Source: Halichondria panicea
Taxonomy: Eukaryota; Porifera; Demospongiae; Suberitida; Halichondriidae
DNA length: 64,000 nucleotides
NCBI RefSeq assembly: GCF_963675165.1
Contig: NC_087381.1
Location: forward strand, 2,852,001 to 2,916,000
Direction: 5' to 3'
Both the position numbers and the translations under genes were made by a program. A model generated the notes under the pieces. It was not told where the DNA came from and did no database searches. It saw only the letters and a program-made list of their open reading frames with translations. Of the stretch, positions 24,590-37,202 are shown piece after piece; position 1 is the stretch's first letter, and each line of letters starts with the position of its first letter.

Positions 24590-24785
24590 TGATAAATATT
24601 TTTGCCGCGGCAAACGGCCCGGTAAATGTTTTTACCGCGGCAAATGGCTCAGTAAATTTTTTGGAGCGGTATTTACCCATCCACAAAATTTTACTTTTTG
24701 CGGGGCAATCGTCTCGGTATTTACCGAGGCAAACAGTTTTGCCGCGGCAATTGTCCCAGTAAAAATGTTTTGCCGCGGCAATATT
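24590..24785. repeat. Short tandem array with 'ttgccgcggcaa' palindromes
   Basis: A unit of about 33 bases, roughly 'tttttgccgcggcaaa' followed by a spacer ending 'gtaaat', repeats about five to six times, some in inverted form. The GC-rich palindromic core stands out in an AT-rich background. Confidence 0.6.
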
Positions 24786-25209
24786 ACCGGCACAATACTG
24801 ACTCAAATTACACGCCATATTGTACCACTACCTGTTCTCAAATGTTTCAGCATGTCTCCAGTCTGGTTTAGTTTTATTGCTCCTGAGTTGCTGTGCAAGT
24901 CATACATGATAACAACATCACTATTATGCACTGCATTATATCACTCTTCTGGTTTCTTTATCATGTCACCAGCCGAGGGTTTGTACTTTAGTGCTCTAGT
25001 TATCTCATGGATTTGTTATTATGACATTATTGCATTACGTAATGCCAAAAATGGACTTTCTTGCTAATGTTGACTGAACATTTCAAATTAAACGTTTATT
25101 TGTGAAATTTTGTAATTGATTTTCATAGTAATGGATAATGTAATAGACAGCTCGTCCTATATCAAAATTTCAAAATTTCCTGACGGGAAACTAAAGTCAA
25201 AGTTGTAGT

Positions 25210-25335
25210 GGCCTTATAAACGGGTAGTAATTTTAGCGTTTTCATTTTTCTCTGTTTTTAGGGTACTATAGTAATTTTGGCGGATTTGTAGCAAACTCAT
25301 TATAGCACAACATATTTGTCACAAAATATATACTA
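25210..25335. mobile_element. MITE fragment related to 3991-4124
   Basis: 'tagtaattttggcggattt' followed by 'gtagcaaactcatta' and 'acaacatatttgtcacaaaa' matches 3990-4052 almost exactly. Confidence 0.65.
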
Positions 25336-25965
25336 CTATTTAATCCACCCACCGCAAACAGTGGATATCAGGCCCTCTTTTCTCTAGAGGGGCTGGCCTG
25401 GGATCAAGGCTATATATGCAGAACTTACTGTATAGAGCTCTACTGTGGAGTTGTTATTGAGACTGAGAAAAGAGGATTGATGAAATCTGTCAGAACTTGC
25501 TTGATTCAATGTTAGTATAATTATTACAATCCTTATAATTACTACGCATATATACACACTTTATTGTTCGTTGGGTACATGTTTTTGTTCTAGACTACCC
25601 TGGTGAGTAGCTATATATATATAATTATACTGCATAGTGTATGAGAGCCTATAATTATTATATATAGTGATACTACACAGTAAAAACATGCATATTCGTT
25701 ACAGTAACATAAAACATGTTAAACGAAACCATGTTTTGGAATTTCATGTAGAAATAACACATATTTCTGTTAAAATGACACTAAAATTAATTACGATGAT
25801 GCATTTCATAATTTCACGATGCACGCATATTAAGTGTTTTTGCTGTGTAATTGTCTTCATGTACAGTATAGGAGTTAGAGGCCATTTATTTTGTATGTGG
25901 TCTGTTACTGGCTCAGACTGCATGATGAACTGCATGAATGTTGACTGCATGTATAGACTATAATA

Positions 25966-26735
25966 ATTTTAGATCATGTTTGTCATAAATACTGCAATCT
26001 GATTGGTTAGAGGAAATGTTCTATCCAATTTAGAAAATCATGTACTTCAATAGAAAATCATGTACTTCAATAGAAAATCATGTAGCAAAGATTTGATCAA
26101 GATAAGATAATAATCATAATAAACGTACATAATAATAATAATAATAAGCAATACTTGACGTCAATGAGTGTTTCTTTGGTATTGTTTCCTTTCTTGCTTG
26201 TTCTACTATCTTTACTTGACTTTGGGGGAGCGAATTTTCTTGCTTTCTTTGCCACTGGAGCAGTAAGTAGGTTCTCACTGGCTATGGAGGAGAGCAAATA
26301 GTCTACGAACCTTCGTCTTGCAGGTCAGAGAGAGCAGAGAGCAGATAGGAAGGTGGGGCTGGTTGCTGCAGCAGATATGGAGGTGGGGCTGGTTGCTGCA
26401 AAGACAGAGCTGGAGGTGTGGCTGGTTTGGAAGGAAGCAGGGAAGGGTGGGCTGGGTTTCAGTAGTTCGAAACCGTGTAATAGGGGAACTCAAGAAAGCG
26501 TTCGGCACAGGAGGAGGCTCAGAATCCATTGTTTGTGCGTTCAAACCATTGTTGTCAGGCGTATGAGCGTTGTTGCTATGATCTAAAATGCTTAGACACT
26601 GTTTAGGAAGTCTCCACGTGATTTAGAAGCCCTCAGGGCTAGTAGAACCCTCACTGCGTTCGGGATTCTACAGAACGCCCTTTGGACTTCTAAATCACGT
26701 AGAAACTTCCTAAACAGTGTCTAACTATTATATAG
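25966..26735. mobile_element. Unclassified DNA element with a terminal hairpin (deleted copy at 57205-57520)
   Basis: The left part ('gatcatgtttg(t/c)cataaatac' and a threefold 'agaaaatcatgtacttcaa') and the right hairpin are both shared with 57205-57520. In the right hairpin, 'ttagacactgtttaggaag' at 26591 pairs with its complement ending near 26724. The 57 kb copy lacks most of the interior. The interior here has minus-strand open frames (26097-26297 with KKARKFAPPKSSKD, and 26275-26544 with SNQPHLHIC-like repeats) that may be relics of the element's own protein. I cannot assign a superfamily. Confidence 0.6.
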
Positions 26736-26803
26736 AATTATGCATGCAGAACATCATGTACATGTATACCATTGCAGGGTTACACAATAATAATGCACAC
26801 TAT

Positions 26804-27082
26804 CAAGAGTTCATTACGCAACTCCACTTAAAACCATAGTAGGCGTTCCTTCAGGCCTACGTCACAACCACATGCTGTTGTATAAAGTGTGAAATCAAAT
26901 TTGCATAGTGATGATTATCACTAATTTACAACTGCGGTAGGAAAGGCAATGAATAACAGCATTACTAATTTACCTTTCCTACTTGTTGCGGTTACAACAG
27001 CCAGTATCTGTGACATAGGAGTGGAGGAATGCTTTTTGTGCACAGTCTATTGGAGTTGCGTACTCTTCCTAATGAACTCTTG
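26804..27082. mobile_element. MITE with 'CAAGAGTTCATTA' ends
   Basis: Inverted ends CAAGAGTTCATTA and TAATGAACTCTTG are flanked by the direct repeat ACACTAT (26797-26803 and 27083-27089). A related copy, split by another insertion, lies at 55981-56395, sharing 'gttgcggttac' and 'agccagtatctgtgac'. Confidence 0.75.
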
Positions 27083-27313
27083 ACACTATAATTATATATA
27101 CCTGCAGTTGACAATAAAAATCAAATAGATATATATAGTACTCCCTGCATGCTATAGTGTAATTATTGACCAGTGCCAAAAGAATTATTTACAATTACAA
27201 GTCTATACGATTTTATATAAGCTATATATATTATAGCTATCACTGCATGATTATTGAAAGAAATGCGACCACGCTTGTATACTGATATAGATGAACAAAT
27301 ATAATGTTAAGTA

Positions 27314-27546
27314 CCGTATAGCGCGAAATTTTCGAGGGGCTTAATTTTCGCGGATTTCGTGGGTTGGAATTCTACACGAAAATTAAGTCCACGAAAAGTG
27401 TTCGTTAATAAGAATTACCTGCTACATGCAAATATTTAAAGGCGTGGCTTCCGGTAAACAGTCATTCCGCGAACATTGTGCAACGAAATGGCTTTTAGAG
27501 GCCAATCCACGAAATATAAGTGCCTCGAAAATTTCGCGCTATACGG
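27314..27546. mobile_element. Intact 'CCGTATAGCG' MITE
   Basis: The ends CCGTATAGCGCGAAATTTTC and its complement are nearly perfect, with TA on both flanks. The length of 233 bp and shared interior ('ggcgtggcttccggtaa') tie it to 18486-18695, where the interior is in the opposite orientation. Confidence 0.9.
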
Positions 27547-27549
27547 TAA

Positions 27550-29205
27550 TTATGATGTACACTATAGCACGTACTATAGTTTGGCCCTGCATGTACGCAT
27601 GTAGTACATGCATGCATGCTCAGTGCTATAATTAAGGTGTCGACTGGATAATGATACAAAACAATAGAGAGAAGGATTTCGATGAATTCGTGTAATTTTA
27701 GTTGACTGAATATAATTATAGCTATAGGTATAATTTTCATAAAACTGTTTCGAAAGCACATGCAGCAGGTTCTATATTATATTGAAGTAAAAGTGCATTC
27801 AGATTATCTTGTACAAGGCATATAAATATAATGACTCGCCTTAAGATCCTCAAACGAGTTTCATGACAGTGCTGGATTTCCTCTATATATATATAGGATA
27901 TTCTGTGATTACAATCGACGTGTCACCTTCTGTAAAATTATATGCACGTCTATATTAATTGGTCAGTATAGTAGATTATGCTATAGCGCATTAGAAGTGA
28001 GTAATAGTCTAAATAAAGTGCTATAGAAACTTACTTTAATACAGCGTTAAAACTTTCGTGGTGGAGCAATATTAATTTAGTCAGTTCGTGGGATGTATTT
28101 TTGTGGCTGCATGTGCACTGTAGGTAAAAGTGGTCAATGATCTCAGTACGCTATTTTACCAATGGTAAGGGGGTATACTTTTTTTTCATTAGGGGGTATA
28201 CTTTTTCATTAGGGTATACGTTATAAAAATGATTTGGAAGCTGTAAACTACGCTCACTGCACACTCAGTTTGAGGTGGTAAATTCCAAAAAATAAGTGTA
28301 ACAGTTTCCTTTGATAGAGTGGTGCGGGGGCCATATGTTACACTTAGCTATACAATGTACATGTATTGGTATCTCAAGTATCTCAAGTAATTTTTTGTGT
28401 AAGTATATACACAGTTGAGTTCAAGTAGATGTTCAAGTAGATGTGACCTTTGCTTGTTCATCATTCGTTCGTGGTTAATTCTAAAGCATTATTATGTCTG
28501 GCTAAGATTATGTGTGTTGTGCAAGGCGCTGACTATGGTGTTCAATAGAGGAGATAGGACATGCACATGCAGGGCCGTAGATAGCTTAGGTTTGCAGGAA
28601 ATAACAGCTGAAAATTTTTACTAAAAAAAAGGTCAACTGTTATTTCATATCCGTGATCTCGCTTACATAATTTCTCCCACACAGAGACTGATGGAGACAA
28701 CAGTCAAGATAAAATTGACATTGATGTATTATTATCATGTCTGGCCCCAGACCACTCCCTTGCACGTGATCTGACATGTGCCAGGGAGGAGTCTGGCCTC
28801 GAGACTAGGTTCCTCTCTCCTCCTTCAGGGAGGGCGGCGACGCCCGTCTAGATTGTTGATACAATCACAGATTTGAAGAGCAAAAGGAGCGAGGCCAGAG
28901 GGAGACGGATTGGAAACGGAAGTTACTAAACACCAAGTAAACACCCGCCGTCACCTTCGAGGTTAAGCCACTGCCACCAATTAAACAAAGTGCACCTGCC
29001 CAATACACTCGCAAGCCGTCGAGTCACTGTTGCACAAAACAATAATATCTCAAAATCTAAGTTGTGGTTGAAACTGGTTGAAAAGCTATTTCACATCAGT
29101 ATAAGCCCAGCAATGAACCATCCTGATCTTAAAAACGTCAAGTGTATTTCCTTGAAAGATACACGCCAAACCAAACCCACTATCAAAGTACACAGTCTTG
29201 AATGA
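27550..29205. other. Intergenic stretch, small repeats only
   Basis: No gene is supported. There is a threefold 'attagggggtatactttt'-type repeat at 28165-28220 and an imperfect inverted repeat at 28740-28800. Short open frames lack motifs. Confidence 0.45.
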
Positions 29206-29256
29206 TTTGCGAGGTTTCGGATTAAAGGGGTCCGGATTAGCGAGGTTCTACTGTAT
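29206..29256. mobile_element. Right end of a TA-type MITE
   Basis: 'ggattagcgaggttctactg' resembles the right terminal repeat of the element at 44504-44796 (…ATCGAGGTTCTACTG). No matching left end was found nearby. Confidence 0.5.
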
Positions 29257-30377
29257 TAGTAGCTTTATGTTATGTAGCTTTGGCATCTCCACCGAGGCAT
29301 CAGCACCTGTGGTGCTTTCATTATGTTAGTCTTTGTTGCAAGTCAAAAGAGTGTTCAGTTCTAGGCAAAAAAATTAATGTCTGAATGTGAAGATTATTTG
29401 AATATTAACATTTTGTGTCGTTGCATGTGTGCTGTGTTTATGTCTACATTTATTTACGTTGTTTTTATGTTATCAGGGCCTATTTTTCACGCTATTTTGT
29501 GATTTTCCTGGAAGTCATCAGTGTTATATACATGCAGTGATGTTTAATAATCCCATGCAGGAACTATAATCAACATGACTGCCACTATAATGCTAATTAC
29601 AGGAGACTCAGTGCATGCACTCCTGTAATTATTAATAGCTTGATAATTATGCCCCCATATCATGCCCCGCCCCAATGGCACTATACTTAAATTTACGTAG
29701 CTTGTTATGATCATTGATTATAAATTATAAACATGCAATGGATGTACATGTGTAAATGTATAGAATCTAGGCAAAGAGATTGTTATTAAGAGGAACGACC
29801 ACTAGATCTATAGATATCTATATAATATCTAGCTAGATCTAGATATTATAATTAAGGTCCCCAATAGCATCCGGAATTGAATTGCAACGTGAATGAACCA
29901 CGGGACTTTACTTCATCTTCCTCTACTTGACGTGGTGCATGGATCTTCTTCAAAACAAATGGAGCATGCATGATATGATTTCTTCATCAGTTGGTTTTAA
30001 AAGTGAGTTAAGTACTTGTTTACTTTTTCCTTGGTAGAACAATACCTCTCTTGTATTATTAGCATGTGGAATTGAATTGGAGTAGGTTCTACCAGAGATA
30101 GAGTAATCTCTGGTTCTACAAATATTCTCACCAAGTTGATCTAACTGCTGACTACTACCACCCACACAGATTGCTTGCGAGATAGATATATAGTGGGTGG
30201 GTGGTATAGATCTATAGATTGTCAGAGTTCTGGGGAAAACCCACTGCACAAACAATAATTATGGTAGTCTAGGCTAGGCTGCTAGGCTTGTGTGTAGGTT
30301 AACCTGTGTGTAGCCCAACTATATATATAGCATACTAGCAGAGCAGGACAAACACCTGTTATTACATCAGTGCAAGA
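29257..30377. other. Upstream region of the CARD-ankyrin gene
   Basis: No further gene was recognised. A self-complementary tract of tatctagatct-type repeats lies at 29800-29855, and a palindromic 'actcctgtaattatta' stretch at 29600-29635. The promoter of the downstream gene presumably lies in the last few hundred bases, but I see no element that can be named. Confidence 0.4.
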
Positions 30378-33300
30378 ATGAGTACTCTGTCGGGAACCTC
30401 TGCGCCCGAGTACAAAGCATTTCGTGAATGTTACGGTGTTCTAGTGAACACTGTGAAACAACAAGTTGGCGAGACCTGTGATTCTTTATATGCTAAAAGC
30501 TACATACCAGAGACAGTTCGAGACTACACAAGAACGGATGGAATTCCAGACTTGAAAAAAGCTCAGAAATTGGTCGACTTTGTTAGTGATGCCATTAAAA
30601 CTAACTCCAATGTTCTCCGTGGGTTTATTGCGATACTCAAACTTGAAGGTCCGTTCAATGATGACATTGTGAAAAAACTGGAAGAAAGTTATCGAAAAGC
30701 ATGTGAGCATAAATCGTTTCAATCTTCTGAAAAATCGAGTGACGTACACCAAGCTGACGATGGAGATGTTTCCTCTGGAGATGAGTCGTTTCATTCGGCC
30801 ATAGATGATCGAAATGTATTTGTGTGTCCTTACTGCCAAGAGTGTTCTCTTCAACAGTTTTACTCAAAAGAAGGGTGTCCCAAGAAATCAATATCTCACA
30901 AAACTAGATCTACCAATCTCTTCCCTTATCTCGATGTGACAGGTCTTGCTGACGAACATGTCTTTGATTTGGAAGAAAGATTGATATCCGATACAAGAGA
31001 AATTATGATCAAGTTTTCTGATTTCTCGTTGTGTGTTAGAAAGTCATTGGAAGAAATGGATATTCCTTTAGACAAGTTACAAGATTGTGTACTGAGTGCC
31101 GTTATTCTCCAGAAAGATCAAGGTGTGAGTGCACTTGATACCGAGCACAAGGAGAGGGTCCTTGCGGCAAACAGCCTTGCCAGAATATTCTCCATACTTC
31201 GAGTCTATGATTACATCTCATTCTTGAACTACCAAATCATTGAGCTGCTCATTCAACACCATGGAAATGCTGATGAGAACAAAAGGCTTAAACAGTATCT
31301 TGTTGCTTTGAGAACCTTCTGCCAACGAAGTATTTTCGAAGTCCCTTTATCTGTTTTTTCATCACACAGGTCTCGTAAGACGGCCAAAGTGTTTGCGCTC
31401 AAATGCACAGAACGGACATTAACACTACAGGGAGTTCGAGCGATGCAAAACAATGTTGCTGAAATCTTAGGCCTGGAATTCAATGCTTTACAACTTTGCT
31501 CCGTCAAGAAAGGTTGTGTTGAGTTACACTTCTTGGTTTCCGCAGCTGTTGCTGAGCATATCTTCCCACTGTCCCCTTCTCAACAGTCGGCACTCAGTGA
31601 GATTGGAGCGAGGCTTCTCCCGTATGACGAAGAAAATGAGTGAGTAAAATATTGTAAAAAGTTATCCAAAACTGATTATACTGTATCTGTATAACTATAG
31701 CTTCTATTAAGAGTGTAGTGGAAATTTACCTTTGTTATATTCCAGGAGAGAGATAACGTTGGAACCTCAGTCACCCACCACACTTCCAGAAGGGCTTTCC
31801 CAGTCCACAGCTCAGGAGATAGTGTGTCCATCACTCCCCAAAAAGTTGAAACTATCGCCCTCAAGATCTGTACAGGTAAACTTCAAGCAATTTAGTATGT
31901 GAACTCATAAGTGACGTATACAGGATGAGAATACTCTCCATACTGCGTGTGAAAGAGGAGACATTGAAACTGTGAAGTTGATGATTGACAAGGGAGCAGA
32001 TGTAAACGAGTGGGGCATAGTAAGTAATGCGTGTTTGTACTGTTTTTGTCCGGCGTTGAATTATATATGGATGTAAATGAAGCAGTTGAGTAACCAAGAT
32101 CTGAACATGCAGGATGGTAACACCCTACTTTATGCTGCCTGTAAGAATGGTCACACTGAGACTGCCCAGGTGCTGATTGACGGGGGAGCAAATGTGCACC
32201 AGCCCACTAGGGTACGATGTTTGTCTAATAATTGATAAGTTTTTCCAGTGGTATTGTGTTCTGCTAGCCAGTTCCTACAGTACATAACATTGCGACAGCT
32301 AATTGCATGTGTATATGGGTGGCTGATCATGAACATATTTGCTACAGGATGAGAATACCCCACTCCTTGCTGCTTTAGAGAAAGGCCACACTGATACTGC
32401 CCAGTTGCTGATTGATAGGGGAGCAGATGTGAACTGGTGGAAAACAGTATGTATACCTGTAAATATCCTGTGTTTATAGCTAAGAGTTGACAGTGTAGAT
32501 CACTCTCTATCAAAATGTTCGATATGACACTCAATTTCCATACTTTAATTTGTACAGGTGACATTGCCTACATGTATTAATTTTTGATTTTTGCCTGCCT
32601 GTCGGCTCTGAAGTGCTAGTAAACATATCTATATATAACCATGAGAGCTCACTTTGCTATATATACATGTACGTAGGATGGTAACGCACCACTTCATGCT
32701 GCTTGTGAGAAAGGCGACACTGAGATTGCCCAGTGGCTGTTTGACAGGCGAGCAAGTGTGAACAGTAGGAACTCGGTATGCTATAATATAATTGAACGTA
32801 AGCTTAAGTTACATACATGTACGTACGTACTAAAGCTAGTCTGCTCTAAAGGGCCTATTAATTGGTATCTATGTATGATAGTGTACCATCATGTGAGCTC
32901 ATTTTGCTATAGGCAGGGAGTACCCCACTGCTTGCTGCCTGTGAGAATGGCCACACTGAGACTGCCTTGTTGCTGATTGACAGAGGAGCATATGTGAACC
33001 AGCGTCACAGCCAGGTATACATAGAGCTACATAATCAAAACTGACAAGATTAATTAATTACATGTATTATTAGATGCGTTTTGCTTTTTACTAAAGCTAT
33101 AGTGTTTACGTAAAATGTTGCATCATAAGGCAGACGTGTGTTATATATGACAATGTATAAATGTGCATCAATAGCTCGATCATAATAAACTCACTTTGTT
33201 ACAGACAGGGAACACCCCACTCCATGTTGCCTGTGAGAATGGCCACACTGAAACTGCCCAGTTACTGATTAACAAGGGAGCAGATGTGAACAAAGGGAAC

Positions 33301-35975
33301 ACGGTATATGCTACATTTAGAACTAAACTATATAATAATTATAGGTGACATTTAGTGAGTTTTTCGTTTCGCCTTTTGGTCTCTATGCTCTGAAGGTGTA
33401 AGATAGTATTGATAAGTATATACGTACACGTAGCTACGTGTACATGTATGAGAACTCATTTCGCTACAGGACGAAAATACCCCACTCCTTGTTGCCTTAG
33501 AGAAAGGCCACATTGAGACTGCCCAGTTGCTGATTGACCAGCGAGCAGATGTGCACCTGTGTAATAAGGTATGTTCTTTTATAGCTAAACTGGAGTGTAT
33601 ACGATTATGGCGCCACATTTTCGAAGACCTATAGCTTTGATTTCGTGGATTTACATTTTCGAGAATAGCCCATTCACACTACTGGAAATAAACACATTTC
33701 GAGCAGGTCAACCCGCAAAAATTTTACAATAGTCAACACATGCAGTTTGCCCATTTGGTTTTTTAATCTCATGATCAGTAAGCATAATATAATTGTTGCT
33801 CTGTCTTTAGCCATCACAATGGCTGAAATTAAAGATCTACGCATGCTGTTGTTAAATTATGTACCTGTTGCGTAGCATTTTGGACTTTTATTATTTATAA
33901 TTATACGTAATAAACAGGAAGGAAATACACCACTCCTTGTTGCCTTGGAGAAAGGCCACATTGAGACCGCCCAGTTGCTGGTTGACAGGGGAGCAGATGT
34001 GGACCAATCTAACAATGTATGATCTAAACTGGCCTATTATGTCACGATTAATTTATACCAGATAATCAGTCAGCATTGTAATTGCTCAGTGTACATTGAA
34101 GCTACATAGCTTTTACGTATAGCTTAATTGTTTGCAAACTGGACCTCTGCTACATACAGGAAGGAAATACACCGCTCCTTGTTGCCTTAGCGAAAGGCCA
34201 CATTGAGACCGCCCAGTTGCTGATTGATGGGGGAGCAGATATGTATCATTGCAACAAGGTACGCGCGTTTCTTTTAGTGGCCCTCTGTTAAGGAGTTAAG
34301 TTTGCCAGATTTTTTAGAATCATATTTATTCAGTGTTTAAAAGACCTAGCAGTATACATGTAATTATGTCAAATGTGTGCAACATAAAATAGCCATGCAT
34401 GCATCAGTGTGCAATACTGGCAATAATTAGCGGACCACAAACTAATTTTGGACTTTTGCTATAATTATACAGGAAGAAAATACACCACTCCATATTGCCC
34501 TAAAGAAAGGCATCACTAAGACTGCCCAATTGCTGATTCACAGAGAAAAAAATGTGAACAGGTGTAACCTGGTACGTACGTCAATGTTCGTATTTGGCTC
34601 AGTTTACCATTTTACTGAATTGCCCACAGTATGGTAAATATACAGTAATAAATAGAGTCTACTTAAATTTGCTATAGGAAGGAAACACCCCACTCCACGT
34701 TGCCTGTGAGAATGGCGATACTAAGACTGCCCAGCTGCTGATTAAGAAAGGAGCAGTTGTGCACAAGTGTAACAAGGTATATGCATGTTCCTTCTAGAGC
34801 TGTTACTGATACATGTACGCGTAGCCCATCGTTAGAAATGGCAAGATTTAAGTCAGTTTAGCATAATTTGAGGTTTAATAAACATACGCATACGTAATTA
34901 TTGCCACGTACTACATGGATGATTGTATATAGCCATGCTACGTTAAGATCTATACGTACATACTGTATCACAGTACTAAGACATGTCAAAAGGCAATCCA
35001 GCTATAGGACCACGGATGCATGTGTATATCCATGATCACATATTGTTTTTTCAGGAAGGGAACACCCCACTCCATGTTGCCTGTAAGAATGGCCATAATG
35101 ATACTGCCCAGTTACTGATTGACAGTGGAGCAGATTTAAACAGACAGAACAGGGTGAGTTACATTTAAAGCTGGCCGAATAGGTATAATAATAACATTTA
35201 GCCATTATAATTATACAAGTCATGCAGTTTTCCATTTATTCTTTTGCCTTAACAATAATATAACACAATAATTTTGTCAAAAGTACATCTATAATTATGG
35301 TAGCTTATAATTATTGCCACGAGAAATTTTTTTTGCGTACATGCAGAAAGAGAACACCCCACTCCATGTTGTCTGTGAGAAAGGTCACACTGAGACTGCC
35401 CAGTTACTGATTGACAGGGGAGCAGATTTGCACCACTATAACAAGGTATGTATATTATACGTATGTTACTAAAATTAACGGCCCAATGTTAACTAAGTGT
35501 AATCACGATTATGTAGTATAGTACGTACATATTACAAATATATTAGCCAGTTCGCCATTTTGATCAGTGATTTCTTTACTTAATTGCTAGCCCTTGCGGA
35601 ATGACACACAGTTAGCTATGTATACACTTATGACACATTGTGCACCATGCATTAGATTCGTATTTTTTATCTGCATGGATCCAGCTAAGCAGGATACAAA
35701 CTACTTGTAATGTTGCTATACAGGAAGGGAATACAGCATTCCGTGTTGCCAGTATGAGAGGCGACACCATCATTACCCAGTTGCTGATTGACAGAGGTGT
35801 AAAAGAGGTGACTTAACTGCTGTAATTTATGTGTCCGTACATTTTACCATCATGCTTTTATACCAATTAATTCCTGTAGGCACAAGTTGAACCTGACACC
35901 ACCTTAAGTGACAAGCTCGAGTCCCTTCGAAGATTTAATTCCCACTCATCAACCTCAGGCTCTACTCCTGGTTAA
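30378..35975 (+). CDS. CARD-like/ankyrin-repeat protein, complete 17-exon gene
   Basis: Predicted protein of ~952 residues. Exon 1 (30378-31639): residues ~10-90 look like a CARD/death-fold helical bundle ([16 protein letters not shown]...[11 protein letters not shown]). An acidic Ser-rich linker follows, then CPYC (150-153), and a helical region to ~420 that I know from sponge death-fold/ankyrin proteins but cannot name. Exon 2: 31746-31875, linker. Exons 3-16 each hold one ankyrin repeat, all with phase-0 introns: 31924-32019, 32113-32211, 32348-32446, 32677-32775, 32913-33014, 33205-33303, 33470-33568, 33918-34016, 34160-34258, 34473-34571, 34678-34776, 35055-35153, 35347-35445, 35724-35807. 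Exon 17, 35880-35975, gives a short Ser-rich tail and stop. The repeats carry the usual [20 protein letters not shown] pattern. The exons close without a frame break. Likely cytosolic, with the CARD acting in signalling or innate-immune assembly; that role is inference. Confidence 0.88.
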
Positions 35976-36275
35976 AAATTGTGACCACCTGCACGGTTGA
36001 TTCATATTTTGTTGTGTGAGTTGTATGTAATAATTATACGCTCAATTTTGTATAAAATTTAATTATGTATAGCATAGATTTGAGCACAGATATATTTTTG
36101 TAGCATTTTATGTACACTGTATGTAACTATCATCATAGCCATAGTGTAGTTTTACATATGTTTTGTTTGTGTATAATTATTGATAATACAAAATTAATTA
36201 AAGAAACAACAATATTTAAAAGCAGATCACATGCAGTAACTACAAGGTTAGAGTTGTTCAACAGCTGCTATAGTG

Positions 36276-37185
36276 TCATTGGTGCTTGTGGTAGCGACGG
36301 TCTGGGCTGAATTCAAAAGTGACAAACAAATCACTCCCTTTTCTCACATGACCTTTGTAGAAGAAGTCTTCCTTCTTTTGCTCAAACACCCACTCATACC
36401 TGTATACAATATATTGTAGCAGCAATGCTTGCATGGTGCACATATAATAGTAATTATAGGGACAGGTATGGTAAGCAACTTTAGGAGCCAGATTGCTTCT
36501 TGTGCAGCCGGATGCATGCCATTCCAGGCCCAATTTTTGTTATTTTGGTTTGAGGAAACTTTTAAAGTAGCTGTTTGTATATAGTCTATACATAATTATT
36601 ATATACAGCAGTGCTAGCGAATGGTTACAAATCATCAGCACTGTGTAAATTGTATACAGTAGAATGGTATAATTATAGTTTTTACCCTTTTAATTTCTTC
36701 ACATCCTTACTGCTGAGCCCTTTGAACCACTCCTTGTCGACAGCAAAGGGATGGATAATGGTGGCAAAGTTTTGTGAAGCAGATATCATTACTGGCTTTT
36801 CCTTGGAGCCCCTGGGTCTTCGAATTCCTGTAGTGGATTTGTAGTTGAGAAATGTAACAAACTGCATGTTCAGTATATACAATTAAACAGCTAATTATAA
36901 GAACACATGATTATTGATGGCTTATATACCCAGAAATCTGTCCATGTTAAACTCCAGGATAACCTCTGGCCACTCTATTCTGATCTTTCCCTCCACACTA
37001 TAGTTCTCATAGGTGGCTGCTTGCTCAATAGCATCAATGAGCTCAACAGTCAATTCTTGGTCATCCTGCTTGAAAAATGGCTTCCAAGCATCAAAGTCCG
37101 TGATTGTCAGCACAGCACGGCCTCTCCCCATGAAGATTAGAGCCTGAGACTCCTGTTTAGCTTTCTCACTGCTTGTTTCTGCCAT
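36276..37185 (-). CDS. Orphan 173-residue protein, three exons
   Basis: Exons 37185-36930, 36827-36686 and 36399-36276 join in frame through GT-AG introns into 173 residues starting MAETSSEKAKQESQ. An upstream in-frame ATG (37248) would add 21 residues; I prefer 37185 because the extension has low-complexity context. The protein has no signal peptide or membrane segment. It is mixed, probably alpha/beta, with WKPFFKQDDQE, EWPEVILEFNMDRFL and a basic GIRRPRGSKEK loop, and ends in VTFEFSPDRRYHKHQ. I recognise no family. The gene lies tail-to-tail with the CARD-ankyrin gene, about 300 bases away. The clean splice structure argues that it is real. Confidence 0.75.
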
Positions 37186-37202
37186 AATATCACAGTTAAA
37201 GG

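Noticed and set aside
24765..25067. Plus-strand 100-codon frame with hydrophobic stretches
   Set aside because: No family motif, no exon signals, and it starts inside the GC-rich tandem array.
31253..32564. Minus-strand frames opposite the CARD-ankyrin exons
   Set aside because: Mirror images of ankyrin exons (repeated LPCQSATGQ-like text) with no independent support.
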